Origin: JAVVUJ01 sp964582545
Lineage (GTDB): Bacteria; Bacillota; Clostridia; Peptostreptococcales; Anaerovoracaceae
Assembly (NCBI GenBank): GCA_964582545.1
Contig: CAZOSB010000001.1
Coordinates: 124,001-188,000, forward strand
Length of the DNA: 64,000 nt
Reading direction: 5' to 3'
Positions 52,459 to 61,641 of this stretch are shown here, piece after piece. The notes under the pieces are model-generated. The model ran no database searches. It had not been told where the DNA came from and was given only the letters and a program-made list of their open reading frames with translations. The position numbers and the translations under genes are program-made. The stretch's first letter is position 1. Each line of letters opens with the position of its first letter.

Positions 52459-54339
52459 ATGAAAATATTAGTTTGTATGAAACAGGTGATTGACGGTGGT
52501 AATTCTATCATGGATGAGGACTTTGTGCTAAACAGGGAAAAGAATCAGCTGACCATTAACCCTGCTGACTGCATTGCTTTGGAACAAGCTTTGAGGCTTC
52601 AGGATTCTTGTATGGGCGAAGCTGAAATTACGGTACTCACCATGGGTCCTGAAAAGGCGGAAAATCTTTTGCACTGGGTTGCATCCTATCCCGTTTCTCA
52701 ACTGGTTTTGGTCTCTGATCCTCTCTATCGAGGGTCCGATACTTTGGCTACAGCGAGGGTTTTAAGCGCCGCTGCCGCTTATTTGGGAGGATTTGATTTG
52801 GTTCTCATGGGCAGACGAGCTATAGATGGGGAGACGGGGCATGTGGGACCGGAGGTCAGCGCTTTTTTGGAAGTCCCCTGCATCACCAACGTAACTTCTA
52901 TCATAAATCAAACGTCCATCACCAATGCAACTTCCATCACCAATGTGACTTCCATTGATACCCTTACAAAAGAGCATGTGACTTGTTGTAGATTGTTGGA
53001 GCAGAAGCGCCTGAACTTGCAGGTCTCCTTGCCTGCTGTAATCACACTCTGTGGAGGTGGGGAGGCCTATAGTCTGCGCCCTGCCAGTATTATGGGTATG
53101 AAAAGAGCAAAGACCATGTCCGTTTTGAAGCTTTCCAATAAAGAGCTAAAAATCCCTTTGTTTCAGACAGGGTTGAAGGGTTCCCCCACTTGGGTGGTAG
53201 GGTTAAAGCAGGTTCCTCCCCAGAAGAGAAAGACGCGTTTTTATGAGAATCCACAAGAGGGAGCTAAGGTCATTCTGGAACTTTTACAAAAGGAACGTAT
53301 CTCAGATGAATGGGATGACAGCTCTGCATTTTTGAGCAATGATGAAAAGGCGTTATATTATGACAACAAAATGAATAATAATCCAGAAAAACCAAAGGGA
53401 ACTCATGGTGTTTTTGTCTATGGGGAGGAAGCGGAAAGCATCAAAACCGGATTGCAGCTCATCCATCATGCGTTTTCTTCAGGTTGTAAAACCGTTGCGG
53501 TAGTAATTGGCAGACGAGATGCCAAACTTTCAAAAAAACTAATCAGCGCGGGGGCGATGAAAGTGTTTTTTATAGAGTTAGACTACACGGAGGATGACTT
53601 TTATGTGGGAAGCTGTTTGGCTGAAGTCCTGAATCAAATTTCCTTAGAATCCTTGGTTTTTCCTGCCACTGTAAGAGGCAGAACCATCGCTCCTATCTGT
53701 GCGGCTAAAAAGGAATTGGGAATTACGGCGGACTGTACGGAAATCCGGTATCAATCCGATGGAACTCTTTTGCAGATCAGACCTACCTTTGGAGAAACCA
53801 AGCTGGCTGAAATTCAAAATAAAACGAAACCGCAGCTGGCAACGGTGAGACCCAATATCTATCCCGATCCCTCCATCATAATTTCCTTTGACGTGGATTC
53901 CATAAGAACGATATCCTTTTCTCATGAGATAAAAGAGCGGGTACGGATGGTAGAGCAGGAGACGTTGACACAGAGAGGATTCTTGGAAGTGGAAGGCATT
54001 TTGGCAGGAGGTAAGGACTTACGCAAAGAAGATTTTCAGCTCTTACAACAGCTTGGTGACAAACTAAACTTTCAAGTAGGGGCATCCAGATCCGCTGTGG
54101 ATAAAGGATCAGCACCCTATGAAGTGCAGATTGGGCAAACAGGTAAGACCGTAAGACCGAAATTCTATATGGCTTTTGGTATTTCCGGAGCTGTGCAGCA
54201 CTTGGCGGGAATGAAGGACTCTGACGTCATCATCGCAGTAAATAAGGATAAAAAAGCTCCCATTTTCGATTGTGCAGATGTAGGGATTTGTGCAGATTGG
54301 AAGGAGACTGCAAAGGCGCTCATGGATCTCTTACAGTAG
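52459..54339 (+). CDS. Fused electron transfer flavoprotein, EtfB-EtfA in one chain
   Basis: A 626-residue protein (ATG 52459; an ATG three bases earlier is equally possible). Residues 1-265 are EtfB: MKILVCMKQV, GRRAIDGETGHVGPEVSAFL and LKGSPTWVVGLKQ. After a linker of about 40 residues EtfA starts with KGTHGVFVYGEEAES and ends with the FAD domain (VGASRSAVDKGSAPY, GQTGKTVRPKFYMAFGIS, AVNKDKKAPIFDCADVG). ETF subunits are normally separate. The EtfB part has an insertion of T-S-I-T-N repeats (about residues 142-165) coded by four 18-bp units. It follows the FAD oxidase, iron-sulfur and kinase genes and is their likely redox partner. Confidence 0.9.
   Translation: MKILVCMKQVIDGGNSIMDEDFVLNREKNQLTINPADCIALEQALRLQDSCMGEAEITVLTMGPEKAENLLHWVASYPVSQLVLVSDPLYRGSDTLATARVLSAAAAYLGGFDLVLMGRRAIDGETGHVGPEVSAFLEVPCITNVTSIINQTSITNATSITNVTSIDTLTKEHVTCCRLLEQKRLNLQVSLPAVITLCGGGEAYSLRPASIMGMKRAKTMSVLKLSNKELKIPLFQTGLKGSPTWVVGLKQVPPQKRKTRFYENPQEGAKVILELLQKERISDEWDDSSAFLSNDEKALYYDNKMNNNPEKPKGTHGVFVYGEEAESIKTGLQLIHHAFSSGCKTVAVVIGRRDAKLSKKLISAGAMKVFFIELDYTEDDFYVGSCLAEVLNQISLESLVFPATVRGRTIAPICAAKKELGITADCTEIRYQSDGTLLQIRPTFGETKLAEIQNKTKPQLATVRPNIYPDPSIIISFDVDSIRTISFSHEIKERVRMVEQETLTQRGFLEVEGILAGGKDLRKEDFQLLQQLGDKLNFQVGASRSAVDKGSAPYEVQIGQTGKTVRPKFYMAFGISGAVQHLAGMKDSDVIIAVNKDKKAPIFDCADVGICADWKETAKALMDLLQ
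52881..52952 (+). repeat. Four 18-bp tandem repeats inside the ETF fusion gene
   Basis: Units start at 52881, 52899, 52917 and 52935. Units 3 and 4 differ at only two bases, unit 1 is close, and unit 2 has diverged. They code for ITNVTS, IINQTS, ITNATS and ITNVTS, in frame, within the EtfB half. Confidence 0.9.
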
Positions 54340-54391
54340 TCCTTATGATGTCCTTTTAATGCAGATTATTTTGTATACATAACGCAATATA

Positions 54392-54420
54392 TTGACAATA
54401 ATATAACAAAGTGATAAACT
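54392..54420 (+). promoter_or_regulatory. Promoter of CoA-transferase gene
   Basis: TTGACA (54392-54397), 17 bases, then TAAACT (54415-54420). It lies 67 bases upstream of the ATG at 54487, which has AAGGAG before it. Confidence 0.6.
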
Positions 54421-54486
54421 TTCATAAGAGATACGTGTTGATTAAAATAAAGCATATAAATTTAAGAATAAGGAGAATTTGAACAC

Positions 54487-56043
54487 ATGGGAAATATGAA
54501 AGTCATTACCGCAGAAGAAGCGGCATCTTGGGTAAAGGACGGAGACGTTGTTGCTAGCAGTGGGTTTGTAGGCAGTGCTTGTGCTGAAGCCTTGACCAAA
54601 GCTCTAGAAAAAAGATTTTTGGAAACAGGCTCTCCTAAAAATATCACTTATTTTTATGCGGCGTCTCAAGGTAATCGAGATGGAAGAGGAGCAGAGCATC
54701 TGGCTCATAAAGGGCTGACAAAACGTGTTATCGCTGGTCATTACAATACTGCCCCTTCTATGGGTCAATTGATTTTAAATAATGAGATTGAGGGCTACAA
54801 CCTACCGCAAGGGACTTTATCCCAGCTTTGCAGAGACATTGCCGCACACAAACCGGGAACAATTACCCATGTGGGCTTAAATACTTTTGTGGATCCTAGA
54901 AACCAAGGTGGTAAGCTGAATGAGATTACTACGGAGAATATCGTAGAGCTCATCGATGTATTGGGTGAGGAAAAGCTTTTGTACAAGGCATTTCCTATTA
55001 ATATCTCATTTATTCGAGGTTCCTATGCGGATGAACTGGGAAACGTAACCGTACATAGAGAAGTGGGAACCCACGAGGTCACTGCGTTGGCTCAAGCGGC
55101 TAAGAACTCAGGTGGCAAAGTAGTAGTACAAGTAGAGAAGATTGTGAAAGCCGGCACTTTAGATCCAAGGCTGGTTAAAATCCCAAGAATCTATGTGGAC
55201 GCCCTAGTGATTACTCAGGATCCCATCGATCACCAACAATCCTTTAATTATTGTTATGACCCTGCACTCTGTGGGGACGTTGTTGTGCCGGTAAATAGCA
55301 TTGAGATACCTCCTCTAAGTGCCAAGAAGGTAATCGGAAGAAGAGCTGCTATGGAGCTTCAACCGGATACCGTGGTCAATTTAGGAATTGGAATTCCAGA
55401 ATATATTTCAGCCGTGGCCAATGAAGAGGGAATCGGAGATTGGATGGTTCTAACCGTAGAAGCGGGTCCAGTGGGTGGCGTTCCTTGCGGTGGTTCTCAA
55501 TTTGGTGCTTCCGTCAATCCGGAGTGTATCTTATCTCAGCATGAGCAATTTGACTTTTACGATGGGGGAGGTGTGGACTATGCCTTCTTAGGATTGGCTC
55601 AGGCGGATGAAATGGGCAACATCAATGTGAGCAAATTTGGACCAAGAATTGCCGGATGTGGAGGTTTTATTAACATAACACAAAATGCAAAGAGAGTATT
55701 TTATTGTGGTACTTTTACGGCAGGTGGTTTGAAAACGGAAATTAAGGACGGGGTTTTAACCATCTTGCAGGAAGGTAAGGAAAAGAAATTTATAAAGGCC
55801 GTTGAGCAGATCACCTTCAGCGGAGAATATGCGGTTAAGACAAATCAGCCGGTTATGTACATCACTGAAAGGGCGGTCTTCGAACTGAGAAAAGATGGGG
55901 TTTACTTGACAGAAGTGGCTCCTGGAATCGATATCCAGACACAGATCATCGATCTGATGGAATTCACTCCAAAGATGGAGGGAACCCCTAAGGTAATGGA
56001 TGCCAGAATCTTTACAGATGCTTTGATGGGTCTGTCGAAATAG
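54487..56043 (+). CDS. pct: Propionate/acyl-CoA:acetate CoA-transferase
   Basis: A 518-residue class I CoA-transferase with both halves fused, the Pct/YdiF length. Motifs are GDVVASSGFVGSACAEAL, SQGNRDGRGAEHLAHKGLT, VNLGIGIPEYIS and LTVEAGPVGGVPCGG, where E325 is the expected catalytic glutamate that forms the glutamyl-CoA ester. It would move CoA between acetyl-CoA and short acids such as butyrate, propionate or lactate. With bcd/etf, crotonase and the acetate transporter it fits fermentation using acetate as CoA acceptor. It has its own promoter and terminator. Confidence 0.88.
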   Translation: MGNMKVITAEEAASWVKDGDVVASSGFVGSACAEALTKALEKRFLETGSPKNITYFYAASQGNRDGRGAEHLAHKGLTKRVIAGHYNTAPSMGQLILNNEIEGYNLPQGTLSQLCRDIAAHKPGTITHVGLNTFVDPRNQGGKLNEITTENIVELIDVLGEEKLLYKAFPINISFIRGSYADELGNVTVHREVGTHEVTALAQAAKNSGGKVVVQVEKIVKAGTLDPRLVKIPRIYVDALVITQDPIDHQQSFNYCYDPALCGDVVVPVNSIEIPPLSAKKVIGRRAAMELQPDTVVNLGIGIPEYISAVANEEGIGDWMVLTVEAGPVGGVPCGGSQFGASVNPECILSQHEQFDFYDGGGVDYAFLGLAQADEMGNINVSKFGPRIAGCGGFINITQNAKRVFYCGTFTAGGLKTEIKDGVLTILQEGKEKKFIKAVEQITFSGEYAVKTNQPVMYITERAVFELRKDGVYLTEVAPGIDIQTQIIDLMEFTPKMEGTPKVMDARIFTDALMGLSK

Positions 56044-56057
56044 GGTAGATGGAATAG

Positions 56058-56094
56058 AAAAAGCACCTGAACCTAATGGTTGGGTGCTTTTTAT
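56058..56094. terminator. Bidirectional terminator between pct and crt
   Basis: AAAAAGCACC (56058-56067) pairs with GGTGCTTTTT (56083-56092), with an inner AACC/GGTT helix. A-run and T-run flanks make it work for both converging genes. Confidence 0.88.
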
Positions 56095-56109
56095 GTGGTC
56101 AAGTTTTTG

Positions 56110-56886
56110 TTATTTATTTTTAAATTCAGCAGCTCTTTTTTCCAAGAAAGCTGTCATACCTTCTTTTCTGTCTTCAGAGCAGAAAGGTGCTCCACAAGCT
56201 TCTCCTTCGAAGGCTACACCGGTTTTTACATCTAACATAATGCCGTTATTAACAGCGGTCTTTGCGGCTTTAATGGCTAAAGGAGCTTTGGACATAATGG
56301 TCTTAGCAATTTTTTCGCAAGTTGGAATCAATTCTTCCGCAGGAACCACCTTTTCTACCAAACCGATTCTGTAAGCTTCGTTGGCATCGATCATTTCGGC
56401 TGTCATGATTAAGTATTTACCCATCCCTTTGCCTACCAGCCTAGGTAGTCTCTGAGTACCGCCAAATCCGGGAATAATTCCAAGGTTTACTTCCGGTTGT
56501 CCAAACTTAGCGGCTTCTGAAGCAATTCTCATATCGCAGGCCATGGCCAGTTCACATCCTCCGCCTAATGCAAAGCCATTGATAGCACCGATAACCGGTT
56601 TGTCAATTCCTTCGATGAAGTCCATGACCTTGGCACCGTCCTTCATCATTTGCTGACCGTCTATGCCGGATAAGTCTACCATTTGAGAAATGTCAGCACC
56701 TGCCACAAAGGCTCTTCCTTCTCCTGTGAGAATGGCAACCTGAACGGCGGGATCCTTGTCAACCTCTGCAAAGGCGCTCATCAGTTCGCTCAATACGTCC
56801 TTACTCAGAGCGTTCAAAGCTTTTGGCCTATTTACGGTAACGTAGGCGATACCTTCTTTGACTTCATATTTTAGATTTTCATACAT
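56110..56886 (-). CDS. crt: Enoyl-CoA hydratase (crotonase)
   Basis: A 258-residue crotonase. Motifs are NRPKALNALS, FVAGADISQM (oxyanion hole), GFALGGGCELAMACD (catalytic E112) and GQPEVNLGIIPGFGGTQRLPR (catalytic E132). Both catalytic glutamates are present. It hydrates crotonyl-CoA to 3-hydroxybutyryl-CoA, or the reverse, in the butyrate route. It is on the minus strand with its own promoter, away from bcd-etf at the start of the window. In many Clostridia crt is next to bcd, so this split arrangement is a small oddity. Confidence 0.92.
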   Translation of the reverse strand: MYENLKYEVKEGIAYVTVNRPKALNALSKDVLSELMSAFAEVDKDPAVQVAILTGEGRAFVAGADISQMVDLSGIDGQQMMKDGAKVMDFIEGIDKPVIGAINGFALGGGCELAMACDMRIASEAAKFGQPEVNLGIIPGFGGTQRLPRLVGKGMGKYLIMTAEMIDANEAYRIGLVEKVVPAEELIPTCEKIAKTIMSKAPLAIKAAKTAVNNGIMLDVKTGVAFEGEACGAPFCSEDRKEGMTAFLEKRAAEFKNK

Positions 56887-56941
56887 TTTGGATACTTCCT
56901 TTCACTTTAAACTTAAGTTAAATTAAAGTTATATTGGAAAT

Positions 56942-56970
56942 ATAATACCATTTTTTTCGGGCGAATTCAA
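56942..56970 (-). promoter_or_regulatory. Promoter of crt
   Basis: On the minus strand TTGAAT (56965-56970), 17 bases, then TATTAT (56942-56947) with an extended TG before it. The palindrome TTGTCTGACAA (56990-57000) lies just upstream in the divergent region. Confidence 0.55.
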
Positions 56971-57028
56971 TGGATTATCTACAATTAAATTGTCTGACAA
57001 TTTTGTTAATTTTTTGTCAAAAACTATA

Positions 57029-57057
57029 TTGATAAAAAATTAACTACATGATAATAT
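57029..57057 (+). promoter_or_regulatory. Promoter of Fe-alcohol dehydrogenase gene
   Basis: TTGATA (57029-57034), 17 bases, then TAATAT (57052-57057). It is about 105 bases upstream of the ATG at 57166. TTGTCA boxes lie just upstream. Confidence 0.5.
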
Positions 57058-57165
57058 TTGAATTAACATACAATAAATCTTATGGTTAAATTTAATAATT
57101 CAAAGATATCATTGAAAATTGCAGATGGTATTCCTATTTATTGAAAAATTTGGAGGTATGAAACA

Positions 57166-58320
57166 ATGGCAAATTTATTCTCAATTCCCCGATATATAGT
57201 TTCAGGGGAAAATGCTATGCAGATGAGCACTCAGCACATTAAGGCCTTTGGCGAAAAAGCGTTGATCGTTACGGATGAAATTATGGTGAAGCTGGGTAAT
57301 GTGGCAAAATTGACGGAAGCCTTGGACAGTGTAAATGTAAAATACTATATTTATGATGGTATCAACAGCGAACCTACGCACACTATGATCGATGAAGGCG
57401 TAGAAATTTATCAAAGAGAAAAATGCGATTTCCTCATCGGTATCGGTGGAGGAAGCCCCTTGGATTCCTCTAAAGCCATCGGTGCTGTAGTGGCCAATGG
57501 TGGAGAAATCAAAGAATACATGGGTAAACCTATTCTGAAAACTTTACCTTCCATCGTAGCAATACCTACCACAGCAGGTACGGGGTCTGAGGCCACAAAG
57601 GTTTCGATCATCACTAACACAGAAACCGACGTGAAAATGCTGCTAAACGATCCTAAGCTTATGGCTGACTTGGCAGTAGTTGACCCGGTTTTCACACTGA
57701 CCTCACCACCTCATGTTACAGCAGCAACGGGGGTAGATGCTTTGACACATGCCATCGAAGCTTATACTTCTGCAAAGGCTTTTTCCATGAGTGATATTTA
57801 TGCTGTTTCTGCAGTAAAAAGAATTTTTGAAAATATTTATGAAGTTTATACCAATGGTGAAAATCTTCAAGCCAGAAGAGAAATGGCTATTGCTGCTTTA
57901 GAAGCGGGAATCGCATTCAGCAATGCTTCTGTAACCATCGTTCATGGAATGAGCAGACCGATCGGTGCGTGCTTCCATGTTCCTCACGGACTTTCAAACG
58001 CTATGCTGTTAAAGGTTTGCCTTCCTTTCATCAAATCAGGAGCGACAGCAAGAATGAATAATTTAGCCAAGGAAATCGGAGTTTACAGACCTGGTATGAC
58101 AGCGGATGAGGGGGCCGAGGCCTTTGTCGTAGCTACCATTGCCCTGCTGAGAACTTTGAACATAAAAACTCCTGCGGAGTTTGGGATTGATAGGGATGAA
58201 TTTGCAAGATTGATTCCTAAGATGGCGGATGATGCTCTTGCCAGCGGTAGCCCCGGAAATACTCGCAGAGTTCCAAATAAAGACGACATCATGGAGCTTT
58301 ATCATAAGCTTTGGTACTAA
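57166..58320 (+). CDS. Iron-containing alcohol dehydrogenase
   Basis: A 384-residue group III alcohol dehydrogenase. The nucleotide-binding GGGSPLDSSKA and IPTTAGTGSEAT motifs are intact, as are the metal ligands D191 and H195 (VDALTHAIEAY), H260 (IVHGMSRPIG) and H274 (VPHGLSNAM). It would reduce an aldehyde with NAD(P)H. Relatives include 1,3-propanediol, lactaldehyde, 4-hydroxybutyrate and sulfoacetaldehyde reductases; none can be chosen by eye. It is transcribed alone, between its own promoter and a strong terminator, and diverges from crt. AATTTGGAGG precedes the ATG. Confidence 0.9.
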   Translation: MANLFSIPRYIVSGENAMQMSTQHIKAFGEKALIVTDEIMVKLGNVAKLTEALDSVNVKYYIYDGINSEPTHTMIDEGVEIYQREKCDFLIGIGGGSPLDSSKAIGAVVANGGEIKEYMGKPILKTLPSIVAIPTTAGTGSEATKVSIITNTETDVKMLLNDPKLMADLAVVDPVFTLTSPPHVTAATGVDALTHAIEAYTSAKAFSMSDIYAVSAVKRIFENIYEVYTNGENLQARREMAIAALEAGIAFSNASVTIVHGMSRPIGACFHVPHGLSNAMLLKVCLPFIKSGATARMNNLAKEIGVYRPGMTADEGAEAFVVATIALLRTLNIKTPAEFGIDRDEFARLIPKMADDALASGSPGNTRRVPNKDDIMELYHKLWY

Positions 58321-58335
58321 AATAAGACCTATAGG

Positions 58336-58372
58336 CCTGAATCTCGGGGTAACTTGAGATTCGGGTTTTTTT
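58336..58372 (+). terminator. Terminator after alcohol dehydrogenase gene
   Basis: CCTGAATCTC (58336-58345) pairs with GAGATTCGGG (58356-58365, one G-T pair), followed by seven Ts. Confidence 0.92.
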
Positions 58373-58498
58373 AATATGAAGGAAATATAAAGCAATTATC
58401 ATTATAATAACATTGACTTAATAAAGTAATACTTTTTAAATCGCCTAAATTCTGATACAATCAAAATATAACAATATTTCACTAAGGGAGGGCAAGAA

Positions 58499-60142
58499 AT
58501 GAGAAAAAAGTCTACGTATATTATTTTGATTGTCATGATGATTTGTACGGCTACCGCTTTTAGTACGGTGACAGCCTTTGGGGCCTCTGCTTCTGTTCGG
58601 GTAACCCTGCCGAATTTTTCGGTTACCATGAACGGGCAAGTGGTGAACAACGATTATAGCCAATATCCGCTGATCGTGTACAAGGATATCACCTATTTTC
58701 CCATGACCTACAGCGATTGTCGGTTTCTGGGAATAGAGAGCAGCTGGAAGGGCAGCAAGGAGGGATTGCTCATCGAAAAGACCGATATATCGGTGGCATA
58801 CAGCCCGTATAAGGCTAAAGCAAAAAACGGCGGAAGCTATACAGCTACTGTTCCCAGCTTTCCCATTGCTGTAAATGGCAAGTCGGTAGATAATGCAAAA
58901 GAACAGTATCCCCTCTTGTCCTTTCGAGATGTGACTTACTTTCCTATGACATGGAAGTGGAGTGTGGAAGCCTTTGGATGGGATTATACATTTGATGGGA
59001 AAAAGGGTTTAATCATCAAATCTGGAAATATACCTGTCGCTCAGAGTTCCCCGCTTTCATCCCGAGGGAAAGATCTGGATGGCAAATTTAAAAATCATAT
59101 GGTTGCCATTGCAAAGGGCAAGGTGTATTATGAGGCGGCGCAAGGGAAAATTATGGTGGCCCCCATTTCCGATGCTGGGAAAGGGACCCAACTTTATCAA
59201 TTGGAGCTGGATGATTACGGTAGTGCTGAGACTTATGTCTATGGAGATATCCACAACGAATCAGGTAAGGTTTTTCTGAGATTTCATAGGGGTGGTGCAA
59301 CCATGGGCAGCGACTGGTTGGTGCAGCTGGATTCGAGTCCGCCAAAGGTATGGCAGTCTAGCTATATGAGAGCCGTTTTTGCAGACCAACAACTTTTCTA
59401 TTATTGGATGGGTCCTGCGCCAGGTCCTGGGAGTTTGCTCAAAGGTGACATGGAGGATCCGTTGGGAAGGATTGAATCATATTGGAAAGAGGGTGCTGGT
59501 CGCATCGGCAGTATAGACTATTGGTATGTTGGAATGAGCGGTTGGAATCCCGGCATACCGGAATTTACACTGGTAGGAGAGGATTTATATTTGCTTGCAG
59601 CACAGGGGGTGGTGTCTGCCGAGGGGTATGTCAGTCATTTGGAGTATAAGGTCAGCAAGGTGAACCTTAAGACCAATGAGGTGACCCAGCTGGGGACAAA
59701 AAAAGCGGACATTGCCCAGATTGAAGGAGAGTATCTGTACTATTTGTCAGACGATGATTTTTATAGAATGCCCTTGAAGGGTGGCGCAGAGGAAAGGCTG
59801 GGAAGCTTTGAATCCTTTGATCGAATGGTGATGGTGTTAAATGGCAAGGTATATTGGAAGTATGCCAATGATGAACAGTTATACCAACTAGGGGAAAAAC
59901 AGTCCTTAAATCCTGGGGCCAAGTTGGAGTCTATGCGCTTTGCAGGCGACAACAACGAATATTTGGTTTGCACCTTTGAGGAAACCGCCGCTGCCCGTTA
60001 TCGATTCATGATTTTTGACAAAGGCGGAAAGGTGGTATTCAAATCCTCTGATAAAACCCTAGCCACCAACGTGACCATAGAGGGAAAGAACGTCTACTAT
60101 TTTAATCATAATTTGGGAACCATTTGCAGCATAGGACTTTAG
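58499..60142 (+). CDS. Secreted protein with two copper-amine-oxidase-N-like domains and a DUF5050-like region
   Basis: A 547-residue exported protein. Residues 1-30 are a signal peptide ending FGASAS. Two homologous small domains follow (about 38-95 and 113-170): VTMNGQVVNNDYSQYPLIVY..YFPMTY and AVNGKSVDNAKEQYPLLSFR..YFPMTW. They are like the copper amine oxidase N-terminal (stalk) domains common in Clostridia secreted proteins. The remaining approximately 370 residues have repeated strands such as GEYLYYLSDDDFYRMPL and GKVYWKYANDEQLYQL, as in DUF5050 beta-propellers. The function is unknown; cell-surface binding is inferred. GGAGGGCAA precedes the ATG. Its stop overlaps the end of the converging regulator gene. 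Confidence 0.82.
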   Translation: MRKKSTYIILIVMMICTATAFSTVTAFGASASVRVTLPNFSVTMNGQVVNNDYSQYPLIVYKDITYFPMTYSDCRFLGIESSWKGSKEGLLIEKTDISVAYSPYKAKAKNGGSYTATVPSFPIAVNGKSVDNAKEQYPLLSFRDVTYFPMTWKWSVEAFGWDYTFDGKKGLIIKSGNIPVAQSSPLSSRGKDLDGKFKNHMVAIAKGKVYYEAAQGKIMVAPISDAGKGTQLYQLELDDYGSAETYVYGDIHNESGKVFLRFHRGGATMGSDWLVQLDSSPPKVWQSSYMRAVFADQQLFYYWMGPAPGPGSLLKGDMEDPLGRIESYWKEGAGRIGSIDYWYVGMSGWNPGIPEFTLVGEDLYLLAAQGVVSAEGYVSHLEYKVSKVNLKTNEVTQLGTKKADIAQIEGEYLYYLSDDDFYRMPLKGGAEERLGSFESFDRMVMVLNGKVYWKYANDEQLYQLGEKQSLNPGAKLESMRFAGDNNEYLVCTFEETAAARYRFMIFDKGGKVVFKSSDKTLATNVTIEGKNVYYFNHNLGTICSIGL

Positions 60143-61641
60143 GGATTTAAAATCTCACCGCGACCAATTTTCATAAACAAATCTGATATGGCAGCTGTGT
60201 CTATATTTTGTCTAGGTGCATGTTCATATAATGTTTGAAACATAACTTTAAAGTTTTCAACAACACGGGGATCATCGGTAAAATGATATTTGCTTTGGCG
60301 TGTTAGACCGTCGGACTTTACAGAGAATGCCCAAGAATTGTCTCGAACCCAAATGGCTTGAGATGTTGGAAGATTATGCAATATCACCTTGTAATGCGGA
60401 TTATTAAGTAAAATGGCTGCTGTATCAGCAAAATGTCTTAAATATTGTTCCTTGCTCATTTTTATTACTGTGCCAGTTGCAGCGGATAAAGCGTAATTGA
60501 CGGATGTTTCATAAGACAGATATGATACAATATCTTCTAGACAATAGTAAAAACCACTATTTGAATCGGGGTCGCTGCTTTTGATGATTTCATGAAATGC
60601 ATTGTATGATCTAAAACACCGGTCCTTTTGCGCTTCATTGATTTGATTTTGCACAAGTATTTCATCTAGCAGAGGTTCACTCATAGAGGTATAGCACAAT
60701 ACTCTCCCTAAGTGGAAGTAATCGCGTTTGATAAAATAGGAACTCTTGTGAATATTGACCATTATTTCAATTAAATCCATTTTATCACTTACGTAAATTG
60801 GTGATGAAACTTCTTTAAAATTTTTAAATAGTCCAAATTGAGATTCAACAAATATTTTATCAAAGGTTAACAAGCTGGTTAATTGTGATAGATCATTAAT
60901 TGCATTGGATCCTATAACGATTACCTGTTGCTCAATTCCGTACATACTTGTGTTAAATTTTTTATTAAATTTTGTTGGCAAAATATACAGATTTAGATTG
61001 TCATACTCCATAATCTCTAAAAACCTTTTATGCATTTCATAGCTAGGAGTTTGTTTATTGTTAACATAAAGAATAATATCGATTGAATGCCCCATTTCCA
61101 TCATTTTTTTTATTTTGTCAAAAAACATGAGCATAAATAACATATCGATGCTTACCCATTCAAGATCCTCATAGTCCAAAAAGGCTATACGTGCAGGAGC
61201 TGACATCTTTTCTGCAGTTTCAAAGATAGTCATTATTGCGTTCTGTCGACCTTCGATTCCAATGTATGTAGTATGTCTTGAAGTAAAAAGACTATTGGTT
61301 GTATTGGACGTATAGTTATTTGATGTTTTATCAGGGAGATCAAGTAAGTAACTTCTTATATTCTTTTTTAAGGAATCTTTGCTCCGCCGTTTGTTAGGAT
61401 AGACATCTTCAAAGAAATCCTCGAGTAAACCGGTGCCCAGAGTTTTGTTTTTTAAAATAAAGTATTCAATTATTTGATCGAAGTAGGGTTGTCCTATAGG
61501 TAAATTCCGATTGCCGGTCTTCCATTTACTTATTAGTGTTCTGTCAACATGTAAGACATCTTTGAGCTCGTTGGTTGAAATGTTCAAAAGCATCATCAAA
61601 TATGCAAGTTTTGTCATTTTATTTCTTAACATGTTTCGCAC
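60139..61641 (-). CDS. XRE-like HTH regulator with large uncharacterised C-terminal region
   Basis: A 500-residue protein. The N-terminal 60 residues have a Cro/CI-like helix-turn-helix (LNISTNELKDVLHVDRTLIS then KWKTGNRNLP). The remaining approximately 430 residues match no domain I recognise. They contain no membrane segments and show a mixed alpha/beta pattern (RIAFLDYEDLEWVSIDMLFM; SIDIILYVNN), which could be a ligand- or signal-sensing module. It ends by overlapping the stop of the secreted-protein gene by four bases (convergent). It is divergent from a chemoreceptor gene, sharing a 306-bp control region. Function is unknown beyond probable DNA binding. Confidence 0.65.
   Translation of the reverse strand: MRNMLRNKMTKLAYLMMLLNISTNELKDVLHVDRTLISKWKTGNRNLPIGQPYFDQIIEYFILKNKTLGTGLLEDFFEDVYPNKRRSKDSLKKNIRSYLLDLPDKTSNNYTSNTTNSLFTSRHTTYIGIEGRQNAIMTIFETAEKMSAPARIAFLDYEDLEWVSIDMLFMLMFFDKIKKMMEMGHSIDIILYVNNKQTPSYEMHKRFLEIMEYDNLNLYILPTKFNKKFNTSMYGIEQQVIVIGSNAINDLSQLTSLLTFDKIFVESQFGLFKNFKEVSSPIYVSDKMDLIEIMVNIHKSSYFIKRDYFHLGRVLCYTSMSEPLLDEILVQNQINEAQKDRCFRSYNAFHEIIKSSDPDSNSGFYYCLEDIVSYLSYETSVNYALSAATGTVIKMSKEQYLRHFADTAAILLNNPHYKVILHNLPTSQAIWVRDNSWAFSVKSDGLTRQSKYHFTDDPRVVENFKVMFQTLYEHAPRQNIDTAAISDLFMKIGRGEILNP

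Noticed and set aside
52881..52952. CRISPR-like or mobile repeat in the ETF gene
   Set aside because: The 18-bp units are contiguous, in frame and coding, so this is a simple internal tandem duplication.
56084..56374. 96-codon plus-strand frame opposite the crotonase gene
   Set aside because: It is the antisense shadow of a clear crotonase and has no ribosome site.
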